From NCBI GenBank assembly GCA_964023205.1, contig OZ026833.1, forward strand, positions 5,420,138 to 5,484,137: a stretch of DNA of 64,000 nucleotides. Direction: 5' to 3'. Within the stretch, counting starts at the first letter, position 1, and every line of letters begins with the position of its first letter. The stretch is from Lutraria lutraria. Its lineage: Eukaryota; Mollusca; Bivalvia; Venerida; Mactridae. The notes beneath the pieces were generated by a model. That model did not search any database and was not told where the DNA came from. It worked only from the letters and a program-made list of their open reading frames with translations. The position numbers and the translations under genes are program-made. This document shows positions 1 through 11,243 of the stretch, piece by piece.

Positions 1-480
1 CATTATATTTGTTTCTTTTTTTATGAAAAATGATCTGATTACAAGAGATCTGTATTGTGTATCCATTAATTTTTTTTGTTACTTTTTCTCCTTTTTATTG
101 TTAAAATATCTACAATTTCTTGTGCAATACTTGGCTAATTCTGACTTTGTAATTTTCAAATTGAGCCATTTATGTTTGTCAGTTTATGGCATTTATATTA
201 TTTTAATGTCGTGGCACAATTTATATAAGACATCTATACACTTCTATATATATTTATATTAATGTTGTTGACCAATAGTTCAGGGTATAAGGTATATAAT
301 CTACACTATATATTATTTACTTCATTTTACTTACATGACCGTATATCTTCAAATGTGTTCCAAGTATTTACTTGTTAATGTTAACTTCAAACTTTCCTGT
401 AATTATTTATTTCATGATGCAGGTATGACGGAAATTAAAATCTGTGGCGCCCAGCACCATGTTTTGGGCCCTGGCCCAGA

Positions 481-714
481 GGTTATAAAACTTAAGAACA
501 TTCTCTGAACTCCAATCTCAATTCTGTTCTCAAAGTGTTACGGTTGATAAGATGGAGCTGATTAATGTTTACCGGTAAATACATATTTAGATTAATTATG
601 CTGTCAGACTAAAGTGTCAATAATGTCATTATTGCCTGATCATTATTAAGATAAAAATATTAAAAGACAAGATATGAGATTTGAGCTCAGAGACCAATCT
701 CAAGTTTTATAATC
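481..714. mobile_element. MITE family A, copy 1 (about 234 bp, 40-bp terminal inverted repeats)
   Basis: The left end begins GGTTATAAAACTT and continues into a segment that reads like CTCTGAACTCCAATCTCA. The right end is its inverted counterpart: TGAGATTTGAGCTCAGAGACC, then AAGTTTTATAA. The middle is non-coding. A second copy with the same ends and the same middle lies at 15993-16224, and a third at 11260-11478, so this is a real non-autonomous DNA transposon family. I could not settle the target site duplication. Confidence 0.8.
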
Positions 715-926
715 TCAGGGCATGTTCTATCATGTATTATTATTTGACAGTATTATAGAAATGTCATCAAATACCGTGTACTGTTTTCATTCAACTCATG
801 TATGGGTTACATAATATCTGTATTGTTAAAATCATCGCATGAAACTTGTGTACGACAGGACTGGTATTTAAACATTGGTTTGGTTTACATTTTTTTTAAG
901 TATTGACATAAAATGGTCTCTTAAAG

Positions 927-1073
927 TACAGCCAAACCTTTGAACAAAGGCCACCCTTTGGAGTGTCCATTTTTGACTGATGGCTTTCATTCGGAGGTCA
1001 TTTTGTTCTGCATAATCAATGATGTTTTTAAAATAATCGCCTTTTTTCGGAGGTGGCTGCAATTTTGACTGTA
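927..1073. mobile_element. MITE family B copy (ends ACAGTCAAACCT-like)
   Basis: It starts TACAGCCAAACCTTTG with a following GGCCACC block and ends with GAGGTGGC and TTTTGACTGTA. The outermost TACAGYCAAACCT / TTGACTGTA ends and the flanking TA suggest a Tc1/mariner-type MITE (inference). Better copies are at 23348-23522 and 26698-26873; partial ones are at 15615-15716, 39309-39400, 40088-40228 and about 50909-51000. Confidence 0.65.
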
Positions 1074-2029
1074 TTGACATAAAAAGCTGTTGAAGTGGTT
1101 AATACTTTAATTATGATGTTATTCTTATCTTGTGTCATTCGTAAACATTCATTCTACTCAACAAGGAAATTATCACTGCTGGACATAAAATGATTTTCTT
1201 CATGTAGGCCTTCATCAACATGACATGCTCACTAAGTATAGGGCCAACGAAAAAATGGATTCTAACCGGCAATATCTAATCCAGACAGTCTGGTTAAAGA
1301 TTTTATTCTATCAATGTATTCATTCAACATTCATTGACTGACTACAAATTCAATCTGTTGTGCTGTTGGAAACCAAACCAATATTCAAGTAAGGTCTAAA
1401 AATTGTTTGTTTCTGGGTACATTTTGTACATGCTCTTTAAAAATAGGGTAGCTAGTTCAGCGGTTTTTGGGGTCTTGAAAACACGTGGAAAGGTTAAAAA
1501 ACTGAAAAAGTTGACGTACCATTTGACGAGCCTGATAAAAAGTCCAGTGTCATGGGGGAAAATTAGGTAACATTGGATATCCAGGAACAATCATCTTTTT
1601 TTACATGGAATGAGGTATAAATGAACTTTCATCTGAAATTCACTTCACCTAATGTACATTTTTCATCTTGAATGTTTATTGAAGTATTTTGTACAATATG
1701 TTATTGTGTGATATACTTCATTCTTTTGATTCTTCAATTTTTCTTCTAGATGTTGGTTTTTGATATTTCTATATTCTGTAGGTATTTATCTTAAATCTGT
1801 ACCATAATATACACATCACTGAATTCATTAATAATGTCACTTGACTGGACATGTTTGCAACATCAATAGAAGCATCGGTCATGATCATATGTCTGGGACC
1901 ATTTTTGATTGTTTTTTTCTTGTCTTATGTATTCATACACTTTTTATGGTGTCACTGAAATGTGTTCAAATTTTTATAGTATTATCATGAACTTTCAGTG
2001 TTTTTTCTTATTTTGGAGAGGGATCTTGT

Positions 2030-2352
2030 GATGAGGATAGAGGGGATCTCAATAGAATAGATAGAGGAGGATCTCAATATGAGGATAGTGGGGGATCTTA
2101 TTATGAGAATAGAGGGGGATCTCATTAATAGTATAGAGCAGTATTCATTACAAGGATAGAGGGGGATCTCATATTTTTTTTGAGGATAGAGCGGGATCTC
2201 ATTATGAGGATAGAGTGGGATGTCATTATGAGGATAAAGCAGGATCTCATTATGAGGAATCTCATAAGGATGGATAGAGGGGATCTCATTAGGATGGATA
2301 GAGCAGGATCTCATTATGAGGATAGAGAGGGATATCATTAGGATTGAGCAAG
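2030..2352. repeat. 24-bp minisatellite, about 12 units
   Basis: Degenerate tandem units read like GAGGATAGAGNGGGATCTCATTAT. Because 24 is a multiple of three, the minus strand keeps an open frame of eight-residue repeats (IPLYPHNE-like). That frame is a by-product of the repeat, not evidence for a gene. Confidence 0.85.
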
Positions 2353-3075
2353 GTATCTTATCAGAAAATAGTATGGGGTTGAAAGGGGACAAATAATTCA
2401 TGTGGTATAATATGTTATCCATGTAAGGGGGTAACACAGAAAGTTGCAACATCTATTTTGTCGTTGTTATACCTGGTTATTTAACATTACAGCATTTACA
2501 TGACTTCTGATCTATAGTTACTGCTGGTATTTTGATGGTTTGACCAAACTTGTATCTTGTTTATTGAAACTTATGTTATTTGCCATACATTGTATTTTCA
2601 AGATTATGTTAGATATTGTATTCCCTACCTTTGCATGTGATCCTGTTTTCTAAGATTCCTCAAATTGGACATGATATGCACAATGCAGCAGTCTTAACAA
2701 AAACTTTTTAATCAATGAACATTCAGTCCATTGGACCACTGATCTTTTCTTTCTGGACTGACTGCCATTTTTGTGGATTTGGACCGAACTAAATTCAAAG
2801 ACTGATGCAGTACCTCTACTATTGTCCGTATTCTTTTATTTCAGGAGTTATTAATTTTATATACGCAAAAGCATCTCAAATTGAATTAAATCTCTTTCAG
2901 ATCTCATTTCCATTAAAGCACCCTTTACTAACTTGAATACATTGTTGTTTAATTTCGATAATGAAATATTATATTTTTACGCTAACTAAATAGAGTGACA
3001 GAGATTTATATTTTGCTATGATCTCACAATCTACCTCTCCCAGTGAAAACAGGGTCTAAGATCTTTTTTTTTTGG

Positions 3076-3165
3076 ACCAGTCTAAAAATAAAAGCCACAG
3101 ATTGGTTAATTTTGAACAGATGTTTTAAATTGACCAATGACAAGCCAGCAGTCTTAGACTGGTCT
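3076..3165. mobile_element. Palindromic MITE family C (about 90 bp)
   Basis: Left end ACCAGTCTA and right end TAGACTGGTC are inverted, with an inner GATTGGTTAATTT / AAATTGACCAAT pair. Related copies with the same plan lie at 15037-15123 and 18677-18775. Confidence 0.65.
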
Positions 3166-4504
3166 TCTAATTGTCTGTCATAACCTTTGACCTTGTACTG
3201 TTACACTGGTGTTTAGCAAATACATGTATATATGTATCTTAAGATCATTATAATCATGTAATTGACTTATTTATTTAACTATCTAGTCATTTAATGAATC
3301 CAACATGGTTTTTTGTGGGAGCTGTGTAAGATTTTTCGAATGTGAAATAGATGCATGAAGTGAAAAGTTAACTATAAACCCTGGCAGTCAGTGTGTATTC
3401 TGATCAGTTGTAATGTTCGAAAATCATATTTCTCGGGCACTCCATCTCTGCCCCCTTATAAAGCTTTGAAATGTAAAGATGTATCCTGTGTGTAATGCCC
3501 CTAGAGAAGAATCAGTTTTGAAAGTGTTTGTCCGGAGGGAGGGGCACTACTTTAAATGGACCCAAGTTTGTTATTACATAGACTTAAAGGCTGCCTTCTC
3601 ATGTCAAGTCATACTAACGATTAATATCTCCATATACTGCTTTACTTACTATAAACAATAATGATATTACCAAAAAAAATTAGTGTAGTGGTTGGTTGGT
3701 TGGTAGTTGATGAATAATATTATTAGAATAATTTCTGATTAATGAATGAATGTAATTATTATTAACAGTGAATTTAGCCAGAAATAACGTCCAACAATTT
3801 TTGTGATATTAAAACAATACATGATACAATTTTGTGTACGTTAAAATCTTACAGATTTATGCACACTTTCCTAGTGGGTTTATATGTAGTGAATTTAGTT
3901 AAATTGAGTTTGATTACCCTCATTACTGGGAAAATCCCAAATGGGCAAGCCAAGTGAATTTCCTCTGTAACAGTAGTATAATATATACCAGGTACTTTCA
4001 AATAAATGCCCCTGTGACCATTACATTTTACAGATTGTTTTTCAAATGTCAAGTTTTGTTTTGATTGATTTTTGAATGTATTTGAAATAAAGTTGAAAGA
4101 TTTATGGTGAAGAATTACTGTGAATCACATGTTTTTAACAAGTATAGATGGCAGTAATAATTATGGGGTGTTTATTTGAGAGTATTTTGGTACATGTACA
4201 TAAGAGTCCATCAGAAATTTCTTGTTAAAGTCTTGGTTATTGTTAGCTTTAGATGTGATTTTAAAACAGTTGATGTACTGGTATATACAGACTGTCTGAT
4301 GCATGAAAACTATGTATTGTATTATAAGTACATGTATACTTTTCAAAAATATATTATTATTCCTCATGTTGTTGTTGTTGCTAGTATAATTAATAAATAA
4401 CATCAGTATTTAATCATAATCAACTCAAAATCATTAAAAGACAGAGGTTGGAGACCAGTCTCTGATTTGAATTTCGAACTTAACAGTATGTGTTTTTAGA
4501 ACAC

Positions 4505-4665
4505 AATGCCCCATCAAGGTGACCTTGACCTACTGACCTGAAAATGAACAGGTCCTGTAGAGGTTGTCATGAGGAAATAACATATGAAGTTTGATGATTA
4601 TAGTCAGGGTTACAGTTAGGTACAAGTAGACAAACAGGCCAAAAACAATATGCCCCAAATCTATT
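4505..4665. repeat. Dispersed repeat (family D) fragment
   Basis: The block from GGTGACCTTGACC through CAGGTCCTGTAGAGGTTGTC and CATATGAAGTTTGATGAT also occurs at about 20400-20590. A related block occurs in opposite orientation at about 49275-49465. No coding content. Confidence 0.6.
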
Positions 4666-7059
4666 GATATCGGGCATAAAAAATGTGAATTTACATGAAT
4701 ATATCTATTCAGATACACACCTACTTACACACAAGAATTGAAATTACTGGTAATGGTTAATACATAATAATACAATGGTATAGCTTTCAAATATTTTTAA
4801 TATGAATTTGTTCAAAACAAATACAATAATTCATACATGTATATATAATTAAATATATCATATGAACATATTGACACATAGACTAAAACACACAGACATA
4901 GTTAAGCAAACAATATTTCTAATAATAAAAGTTCATAAGAACTTGACCCATCAATATAACAAGACTTAATTCTTTTAAAGGGACTAGACTACAGATTTTG
5001 TATTAAAATGTTTCAAACTGATGTATGATGAATAACTTCAACTTGAAGTAAGATCCAGGTGTTTGATGAATAAGGATGCTGATTTATTTCACTAGAACAA
5101 TGGTCTTCAAAATGAATATAACAAGAATTGTCAATATTTACAACATTATTGAATTTTATGTAATTACTGTAGAGCAGTTATTGCGAATTCCTTGGGATGC
5201 AAATATTTACTTCATTATATCTATATGTCACTACATCGATAACAATAACAAACACATATAGAAGTGTGTGAACTGAGATAAAAAAATACTGTAATTTCAT
5301 TTATTTTCATTGGGCTCAATTGGGTTTTTACTAAAATGGCTATTTCGTGGGGCATAAATACGTGGATTTTGATTTTTGAAAAAAATCCCTTATCTCTGCA
5401 TTTAAATTCTTGGGGATTTGATTTTGTGGATGAGCTGACCCACGAAATCCACTTAATTAAATCCCTCACGAAAATTAATGATTCCACAGTACTTCACAGG
5501 ATCCAATTCTTCACTTTATCCTAAGTTCACTATAACCATGTTTTACTGTATTTCGTATTTTGAGTCTTAACTTTTAAGTCAATGAGGAGTTCAGTCCCTT
5601 TAATGAACAAGATACAGCATTGTAGAACTGAAGGATAAATATATAATAATGCATTTAAGCTGTGATGATAAAATATGAGTATTAACGAATCACCCCCATT
5701 TAATTTAGTGCAACATAGGTCTAAGTAGAGATACAACTTTGTAGCACAGTTTGGATATATATTTACATCAGAATTCATTGTTGCAGTACTAATCTGAAGT
5801 TGTATCTCGGTATATGCAAAGATACGGAGTTACAATATTTTTGCACCAAATGATGAGGAAATCCTATATACAATATCATGTGTTGGTGTCAAAGTTAACA
5901 TAGTTTTAGAAAGGAGATCTCTCAAAGTTTAAATATATGTAACAATTTTCTACCAGATGGTTAGTTACTATGCCAACTGATTCCAATGTATTGCAAACTT
6001 TGTGATTGCTTTTGATATTGAAAACAAATAAAATTTGCTCTTAAAATGTCAAGTGTAAAATGATCCATATCTGGGGGTCATTCCAGTTGCAAGTTATGTA
6101 CTGAAACAACAATATGTACAAACTGTGATAGTGGCATCCAAAATGACTATCATAGGCAATGGTATCCTACAGTGACAACTTATTACACAGCTATGTATTA
6201 ATTTCTTACTTATTGTAGACAGTGAAACATACACGGTATCTTAATGAAAGTAAAGCCTAGTGTATATTTTCTGAATGCATATCAGATTTTCTAAAATATC
6301 GAGCTTAATGATTTATAATGCACATTGTTTAAATATTCTATTGTTGTAATATATATTTCTATGTAAAATTGTTATGTGACAATAAATCTTAAGTCAGATA
6401 CCTCAAACTATTATCATTACTATTATTAACTGCAAATTGAAATTATGATAACTTGAATATATTAATCAGAACCACTTAGTATATAAGCTTTTAAGGCAAC
6501 AAGACAGAAACCTGGCATAATTAATACAGTATCTATGATAATATAAGGCCAACCCTAAAAAATTGTTGGTAAGCAGTTATGTTATTAACTCATTAAAAAA
6601 TCCCCTGACCCTGAATTGTTTTAGCAATTTCATTATTCCAGTTTTTCATTTTAAGTATAAGTATTACTATGTTTACCCTCCCCCCACCCCCAAAAAATGC
6701 CTCCCTACCTATCCACCATTGTTAAAAGGACAGCCTAATGCTAAGTCATTACGCAAAACATATCTAAGAATAAGGTTACATTTAAGCAAACCTGGAATTG
6801 ATAGACAAGGGTTGGTGTGACTTTTTATCACCCCACCCACCCTAAATCAATAGGGAGATATGACTGAATATGTAACTTAATCTATAACTTACAACACTTG
6901 CGTACATTCACTATATCAAACAACAAAACACTGATCTTGCCTCATAAAAACTTTCATTGAAAGAGTTAACAAATCATATCATTTATTGAAAAAGTAGACA
7001 TGTCATAAAGGAAGAGTTTATGATTCAAAAACAAAAAAGGAAAATGTGTGTACGGTTAG

Positions 7060-7960
7060 TCAAAATACTCAATTAAAATTGAGAGTATTTAGTCAAAACA
7101 TTAGATATAAAAGTATAAAGTCAAAGTACTCAATGTGAGAGTATATGAGTCGAAATACTCAATGGGTGAGTATATTAGTCTTAATACTCAATGGGTGAGT
7201 ATGTAAGTCAAACTACTCAATGGGTGAGTATATGAGTCAAAATACTCAATGGGTGAGTATATGAGTCAAAATACTCAATGGGTGAGTATATTAGTCTTAA
7301 TACTCAATGGGTGAGTATGTAAGTCAAACTACTCAATGGGTGAGTATATGAGTCAAAATACTCAATGGGTGAGTATATGAGTCAAAATACTCAATGGGTG
7401 AGTATATTAGTCTTAATACTCAACGGGTGAGTATGTAAGTCAAACTACTCAATGGGTGAGTATATGAGTCAAAATACTCAATGGGTGAGTATATGAGTCA
7501 AAATACTCAATGGGTGAGTATATTAGTCTTAATACTCAACGGGTGAGTATGTAAGTCAAACTACTCAATGGCTGAGTATATGAGTCAAAATACTCAATGG
7601 GTGAGTATATTAGTCTTAATACTCAATGGGTGAGTATTTAAGTCAAAATACTCAATGGGAGGGTATATTAGTCAAAATACTCAATGGGCGAGTATGTAAG
7701 TCAAAATACTCGATGGGTGAGTATATGAGTCAAAATACTCAATGTGAGAGTATGTTACTAAAAAAACAGAGTACATGCCGTAAGTCAAAATACTCAGTGA
7801 GATAAGTATGAGTGTATGAGTCAAAATACTCAAAAACATACATATAATACTCATAAAATATATATGTCAAAATACTCAATGGGGGAGTATACTTGTCAAA
7901 ATACTCAATTAAAGAGTAAATAAGGTCAAAACTCTCAATGAAAGAGTAAACAAGGTCAAA
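7060..7960. repeat. 29-bp satellite-like array with a 116-bp higher-order unit
   Basis: About 28 units read like AGTCAAAATACTCAATGGGT followed by GAGTATATG. Variant units (AGTCTTAAT) recur at 7177, 7293, 7409 and 7525, exactly 116 bp (four units) apart, then at 7612, 87 bp (three units) on. Each unit contains the small palindrome TACTCA-ATGGG-TGAGTA. Where the TATATGAGTCA variant occurs it makes a perfect AP-1-type TGAGTCA at the junction. Outer units are more diverged. Confidence 0.95.
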
Positions 7961-8089
7961 CATTTCAAAGTAGGAGTACACACTAACAATCATATTACTA
8001 CATAAAATTTGATCATACTTAATATGAGTAATTTATACATGATAAATCAAGCATGGTATCTATCACAGAATATATAGAGTTAAACAGAA

Positions 8090-8112
8090 GGGGGGGGGGG
8101 GGGGGGGGGGGG
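8090..8112 (+). repeat. Homopolymer of 23 G
   Basis: An uninterrupted run of 23 G follows the 29-bp array by about 130 bases. Run length in an assembly is unreliable at such sites. Confidence 0.9.
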
Positions 8113-11100
8113 TAAAGATCTTTGCAAATAGGAATAATATTGATGAGAAAAAAATGAAAATATATGTATATACATAAAAGTGTTTCAATGACAACAAGAA
8201 ATTTCATAATAAATAAATCACATATCCATAATGCCATTCAGGAAATAATAAATATAAACATTTCTCTCAATTTCAGATGTGTTTCACCTGATTAAAAACT
8301 GTATTCATAAACTTTCACCATACTGTCGCTCGTACACAGATAATGCTGTTTACTTATTTCTGTAAAAAATAGTAGACTATTATAGTATTTACCAGATTTC
8401 TATGTTAATAATATGCATTTAATATCAAAGAAAATTGTTTCTGTCAAAACTTGAAATTCAACCCATGGAAGATAAATAAATGGATTCAAGGTGACATAAA
8501 AGCCAGCAAGCTCACCTCCCCAAATAATAAAACAATGAATACATATAAAAATTATGTTTGTCAGTAAAAGCTGAATAGAATTTTTATATAGTTCACCAAA
8601 AAAGTTAGGGAACAAATCTTTTGAGCATTATAAATGTGATAATCTGTAACTATATCTTTGTTGATAAGAATAGATAAATAGTTTGCATAATCACAGACCA
8701 CAATATACAGCTATGTACAGTAAAACCACTGAAAACAAAATCTCTATGGGACTGAGTCAAAAGTCCGGTTTTCAGAAAATTCTGAGATTTACTGTACCAA
8801 CAAGAAAAATATTCCAAAATTAATACCAACTCTAAAACAAGTGCACAAGCAACAGTAAATAATTCAAACACTAGTTTTAATGTTTTGGCTTGCATGCAGG
8901 TATTTCAATAAATGTATACTTTTTAAAAACAACTCACTAGGTTTGATAAACATAGCAGGTAAAATAGCTGTGTTTCTGGCTACTTGACAAAATAATAGGG
9001 CAGATGGGTCACACAATTTTTTACTTGCTAATTTTATTTCAAAGCATATTTTTTATACTTTTGAGGCACAACTTGTCCAAAACAGTTTCATATTATGACA
9101 ATTCATTGCAACTTAGGGATTTTATTTTTAGAAATTTTAGGGCCAAAGCTAAAAAATTAGGGTTGGTATGGTAACCAGAAACAACAACTATTCTTTTCCT
9201 GCCCTTATCAGCATTGTCATTTGGTGAGGGACTTACAGTACTTTGATTTTACACACAAACATAGAGCTAACATTCTGACTATATACAATAGAATGTTTAA
9301 TGATTTGTTAACAAAATAACAATATACATGTATTATTGTATAAATAGCTCTGTTTATCATTGCACTAAAATCAATAATATTATATTAGTAAGATATCATA
9401 ATGGTAGATACATGGATGAAAGTTGAAAAGAACGGATGAGAACAATGAAAAAATCAGTTCCGTCCGTATCAGTGAAAAAACTGAAATTCCGGCATATTCT
9501 GGAACACTTTCATCGCTGTAGGTACAAAAACTAAAGCTATCAAGTAAGAAAAGCAACAAATTGCTAATACACAATGTCTGTACGGTACATGAAATTAACA
9601 CAGAAAATCAACAAGTAATAGACTCTCACTATTAACAGATTCCTTACAATACTCTCCATTTATCTACCATGGTTTAAGTTAACATTTTGTTATTTTCTGG
9701 ATGTGTCCAATACAGCCTTTCAATTGGTTGTTTCATGATCTGATGATGCATGTGAGCCAATCAAAATTCTAAGTTATCTCCAATATGTTTTTATAAAAAA
9801 AACCATCTGATTGGTCAATATTTCATTCTAGTAAGTCAATAAACCATAGTTAACCAATGGAATGAATTGTAACATCAATTGTTGGAATCAGGCTATGAGC
9901 AGTGTTATTCCTAATAAACTAAATCATATTAATTTATAAATTCATATGATGGTAGATATGATAAATAAAATAAAAATAACATAATGGTGAGCAAATAGTT
10001 TATATTCTAGTGTCGTAAACAACATAACAGAAACATGAAGGTAGATGGCGCTTTAAAATGGAATGCTTTATAATAAGAAAGTACCGAAAATTACGATATT
10101 ACAGGTACACAATAAATTATGCGTCAAGAACTACACATGAAATACATAAACAAAACCATATATAAACAAGGACTCAATAAGAAAATATCCGAATATAATA
10201 TAGCGTTGATGACTGATAAATACATTATAAGTGAATTATGTACACACAGTTACCATTACATATGAATGAAACAACAAATCAAGCTGCACAACCACACCGC
10301 ATCATTAACCAACACATATCATATATTCATAATAAATATTTATTCATGATCTTTCGCTGTTATATTCACCGCTATTTTCATTCACGGCCATGACTTCTAA
10401 CTGTTTAATTCGAAAAAAAATCTGAATTCATACCAGTAATCTTATTTTTTTTTTTACATGAGGTTAATGTTGCACTGACAGACAAAGTCATTCGGCAAAT
10501 TTTCCAGCTTAAACAGCAATGCAAGATCCTATACCGGTAATAATAATTGTAAAAGACACGACACAGACACAGCATTACCGATAACAATATCTTTCCATAC
10601 ACTTACAGCAAACTTCTATAGCCAAACACTAACATTTGAATTCTAATAAATAACAAACGTCAAAAGACATAATATAATAATATTTTCTGCAAGATTCTTA
10701 CTATCCTACAAGTTTTCTTAACAACAAACTGAAATATGTAGAAATGCATAATGGTGATCACAAATCTTCTAAAAAAAGAAAATATTCGAAAATATTCAGA
10801 TTTCTAGACAAAATCACTCAATAATAAAATGATGTGAACACAAAATTGTGATTATCATCAAACAAATAATAAATCAATGACAAAATAAGCAATAAAGTTG
10901 TGAAATTTTCCAATACCATGATATTAGAAAATCAAATCACTACCTTCCAAACAAAACCTTTTAGATTTTATGATTCTCCCAACACACAAAGTTGTAGAAT
11001 GAAAATGATAAAAAAGTTTGTTTCCATCTTAAATGCATGGAAAGTTCATTCATTCAAAACATCGGAAATTTACGAGAAAAACCCAGCTGCTTCACATATT

Positions 11101-11152
11101 TTGCAGTTACTATGACAACATACAACAACAACATCTCCATGGTAACCATGAT
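8113..11152 (-). other. Probable 3' UTR and downstream flank of the CLC gene
   Basis: On the minus strand this follows the CLC stop codon directly. No other coding exon is visible. Several TTTATT words (AATAAA on the minus strand) occur, for example near 10339, so I cannot place the polyadenylation site. One MITE sits at 8716-8796. Confidence 0.4.
8716..8796. mobile_element. MITE family E copy (ends TACAGTAAAACC)
   Basis: It begins TACAGTAAAACCACTGAAAAC, carries GTCCGGTTTTCAGA inside and ends ATTTACTGTA. Relatives ending GGAGTTTTACTGTA and GGAGTTCTACTGTA are at about 17449-17623 and 25604-25742. TA-flanked CAGTAAAAC ends suggest a mariner-type family (inference). Confidence 0.6.
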
Positions 11153-11243
11153 TTAATTAAATAAAATGGAATCTGGATCCTGATTCTGTAACTGTATAAT
11201 ATGTCGTAGAACATCTTTCTTGGTGATGATGCCAAGCAATCGT
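11153..11243 (-). CDS. CLCN3/4/5: CLC exon 19 (last coding exon, end of CBS2)
   Basis: Acceptor TTTGTTTCAG, entry phase 2. It encodes [16 protein letters not shown], then [13 protein letters not shown] and TAA at 11153-11155. [11 protein letters not shown] is the closing strand and helix of the second CBS domain, and the tail is the family's usual C-terminus. Confidence 0.97.

Larger units (their letters stand above)
1..2029. other. AT-rich non-coding stretch
   Basis: I see no coding region here. The open frames are short, low in complexity and without splice context. Apart from the two MITE copies listed separately, it is unique-looking A+T-rich DNA. It could be an intron, a UTR or intergenic DNA; the sequence does not decide. 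Confidence 0.6.
2353..7050. other. Non-coding stretch with dispersed repeats
   Basis: No supported coding region. AATAAA lies at 6381-6386 on the plus strand in a context that could be the 3' end of a plus-strand transcript from the left, but nothing coding is visible to go with it. A repeat fragment (4505-4665) and a palindromic MITE (3076-3165) are listed separately. Confidence 0.55.

Noticed and set aside
1985..2452. 155-residue minus-strand frame with IPLYPHNE repeats
   Set aside because: It is the translation of a 24-bp minisatellite; there is no splice or start context.
7060..7960. Regular 29-bp repeats resembling a CRISPR array
   Set aside because: Units are contiguous with no unique spacers, no cas-like genes are near, and the DNA is plainly eukaryotic. 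It is a satellite with a 116-bp higher-order period.
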